DNA of 64,000 nt from Aptenodytes patagonicus (Eukaryota > Chordata > Aves > Sphenisciformes > Spheniscidae), in the NCBI RefSeq assembly GCF_965638725.1, contig NC_134962.1, positions 3,665,501 through 3,729,500 on the forward strand. Direction: 5' to 3'. The notes beneath the pieces are model-generated. The model was not told the origin of the DNA, searched no databases, and saw only the letters and a list, made by a program, of their open reading frames with translations. Positions within the stretch are counted from its first letter, which is position 1. Each line of letters begins with the position of its first letter. The position numbers and the translations under genes are program-made. Below, piece after piece: positions 61,848 through 64,000 of this stretch.

Positions 61848-64000
61848 CAAGTAGGTCCAGGTCCCGCAGTCAATAATCGTGGTCGCACAAAACAAGATGG
61901 TCTCAAAGTCACTGCAAATTCTTGGTTTTGAAGGGAAATTTGAAGGACCTTGTAAGGATGTGCTCACCTGAGCTCTGAGCCAAAGGCAAAGCAGAGACCT
62001 GAGGCTGAATAAAAGGAGCCCCATGCCCTGCAGAGCAGCTGAGCCCCCGATCGGTTGCCCGTGGCCAGAGCAAGAGGGGGGAGATGGGGCTGGTCCAGCG
62101 AAACGCAGGTTGCTCACGTGCTTGAATTGCCAAGCCCAAGCCAGGTCAAAATCTGGGCATGCAGAAAGGATGTGGTCCCTGACAGCATGATAATGGCAAC
62201 GGGAGAGATTTCAGGAAGGAGAATAGAATAGCGGTGAATGAACTTTTCAGATAAATTATAGCTAAAGAGGAGTGAAACATTATAGTTTCAATTACTGCTG
62301 TGCCCAGCCACGCAGGTAGTAATTCAAACAAGAAACAATTGGTGGATTGTCACCCTCAAATCAGACACATACCATTTAATTCCATTTACTGAGGGTTCAC
62401 TGACTGTATTTTGAATCAAATACAGCCATTAATGTGCAAAGATCTGAAAAATGCATGTGTCCCTTTTACAAATGTGACAGCGAGACACTAATTCCTGTAA
62501 AACCCTTTTTCTTCAGGTTGGGCTGTTCCTATTGCCTTTAGTTATGCAGATATTGCTTATTAAAAGTTTCAGTATGCCAAGCTAGTTTTTCTGAAATGGC
62601 TTGTGCCTTTTTGTTCAGGGCACATGAAAAGCATGGCCAAATCCAGTCTTATATTCCATCATCCAAACTTAACAAATTGATTTGAATGCAGAAAAAGCTA
62701 CTTTCATTAAAACAATTAAATCCTTACTATTATTGCAGCATCTGGCTATTACAGCACAAATATAAATAATCAGTTACAGGAGCTAAAAGCTTTCAGATAG
62801 AATTGCTCTAATATTTGCCCCATGCAATGGGCAGAGGAAGGATGACGTGCACCGGGCTTCTTTGCGGGCACTACCGCTGCCTAAATAAAAACCTGTCATG
62901 TTCATAAAGTGAATATTATTGTGCTGCCCTGTTTTGCTCCAGCAGAAAAGCAATGCATACCTGTGGGCAGAGCGAGTGGGAGAAATGGTGCTTGGGATGA
63001 GAAGAGCTGGCATCTTCCCCAGGCGATGGGTCTTTCCCTGCACGGCCGTCACGGGGTGCATGTGACCCTGGCTGGGTTTTGCATCGTTTGAACCGTGCAA
63101 TGGCACTACACAAAGCTAGATCTATGCCCTCTCTTATCCAAGAAACAATTTCATGGGTGAAAAAGTCCTGTTCAGTGTGATATGGTGGAATGTTTTTGGC
63201 ACAAAGAGTTTGGGGATCATCTGCAGAGTGCTTTTGCTTTCCTTTTTAAAATAATATCTGCATGTATCCCATGTGTCTACACTGTCACACGCTCTCCATG
63301 GGGCCACGAAGTGTGTTGCCTAATAAAAACAGACCTTTCCATGAAACTGCACTTGCCCTTCTGATCTGGTTGAGATTGCATCAAAGGGCAGATTATTTAA
63401 ATATAATTTCACTGGTTATTGAGTGGGTCATCAGAACGGGATATGAAATTTCAAAGGCTTTTCTCCTCCTGCTCTTCACATCATTCCAGGTCACACTTCC
63501 CTACAGGTGCTCCCTGTTGACTCAAGGACACTTCCAGGCAGCAGAATATCAAAGGAGCAGGGATGGACAGGCCAGCTCATCCTACACATTTTAAATTGCT
63601 TAAAGAGACCCAGAAGCCTTTTTGCAAAGAGGGTCTGTGGCAGGAACTGAAATCAGTGCTCAGCATGTGGCTTAGACAAACAGAGTGGTCATTAGTGACT
63701 GTTGTCATTGTCACACCGGTGTAGACTGTTAATTCAGCACAGGAGTCATTAAAAACAAGCCTCAGTGGAGAGAGGGGCTTTTGTAAATGCTAGATGACTT
63801 GGCAAAAAATGAAGAAGACCCTCAATATCCTACGTTGCTCTGCTTGTAAACTGAGAACAAAAACTCCCTGGAGTTTGCTGGGGACAGCATTAGACACTAA
63901 TGATTTTCTTATGCTGAAAGCCGTTAAAACCCAGCCCTGCTTTTCCTCACCCCATAACCAAGCTAAGCTCACCGGTCATTCAAGATGTCCGTCTCTTCCC
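61848..64000. other. Intergenic DNA to the right edge, no gene recognised
   Basis: Unique-looking, mostly AT-rich DNA with only short chance frames. No CpG island, exon or repeat family was recognised up to the end of the window. Confidence 0.5.

Noticed and set aside
21440..64000. Search for the miR-1 and miR-133a hairpins and GATA5 exons, expected upstream of SLCO4A1 by human synteny.
   Set aside because: Neither mature microRNA sequence was seen on either strand; CAACCAGCTG at 34217 lacks the rest of miR-133a. No zinc-finger exon was seen.

Overview
The window is vertebrate nuclear DNA and almost certainly avian. It has interrupted genes with GT-AG introns, a GC-rich CpG-island promoter, and a 5'-truncated CR1 LINE with the bird-type 3' tail of repeated ATAGAATC units (46535-46822). 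No bacterial-style gene organisation is present, and nearly all long open frames are chance frames in introns or intergenic DNA.

One protein-coding gene is recognisable, on the minus strand: the 5' part of an organic anion transporter gene, best matched to SLCO4A1 (OATP4A1). Three consecutive coding exons (7815-6990, 5864-5774, 4933-4812) splice in phase. They encode the first 346 residues plus the first base of codon 347, covering the cytosolic N-terminus, about six membrane segments and the OATP signature around GAWW. The rest of the gene must lie to the left of position 1. The coding exon carries 154 bases of 5' leader that starts at a good acceptor (7970/7969) and holds a 13-codon upstream ORF. 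A CpG island at about 20.64-21.2 kb, with a candidate exon-1 donor at 21018/21017, is the likely promoter. That makes intron 1 about 13 kb.

From about 21.2 kb to 64 kb I see no gene. The region is intergenic upstream DNA with simple repeats, a homopurine tract beside the promoter, several palindromes, a perfect 33-bp inverted repeat (43481-43566), a recent CR1 fragment (46.5-46.8 kb) and a long decayed CR1-like LINE on the minus strand (about 47.67-49.93 kb) whose endonuclease and reverse-transcriptase remnants can still be read. In human the DNA upstream of SLCO4A1 leads towards the miR-1-1/miR-133a-2 host gene and GATA5. None of these is seen here, so they would be expected to the right if synteny holds.

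I found no clear new biological system. The best leads are the perfect foldback, the paired CCAAT boxes exactly 32 bp apart in the promoter, the leader uORF with an embedded splice donor, and the fossil LINE.
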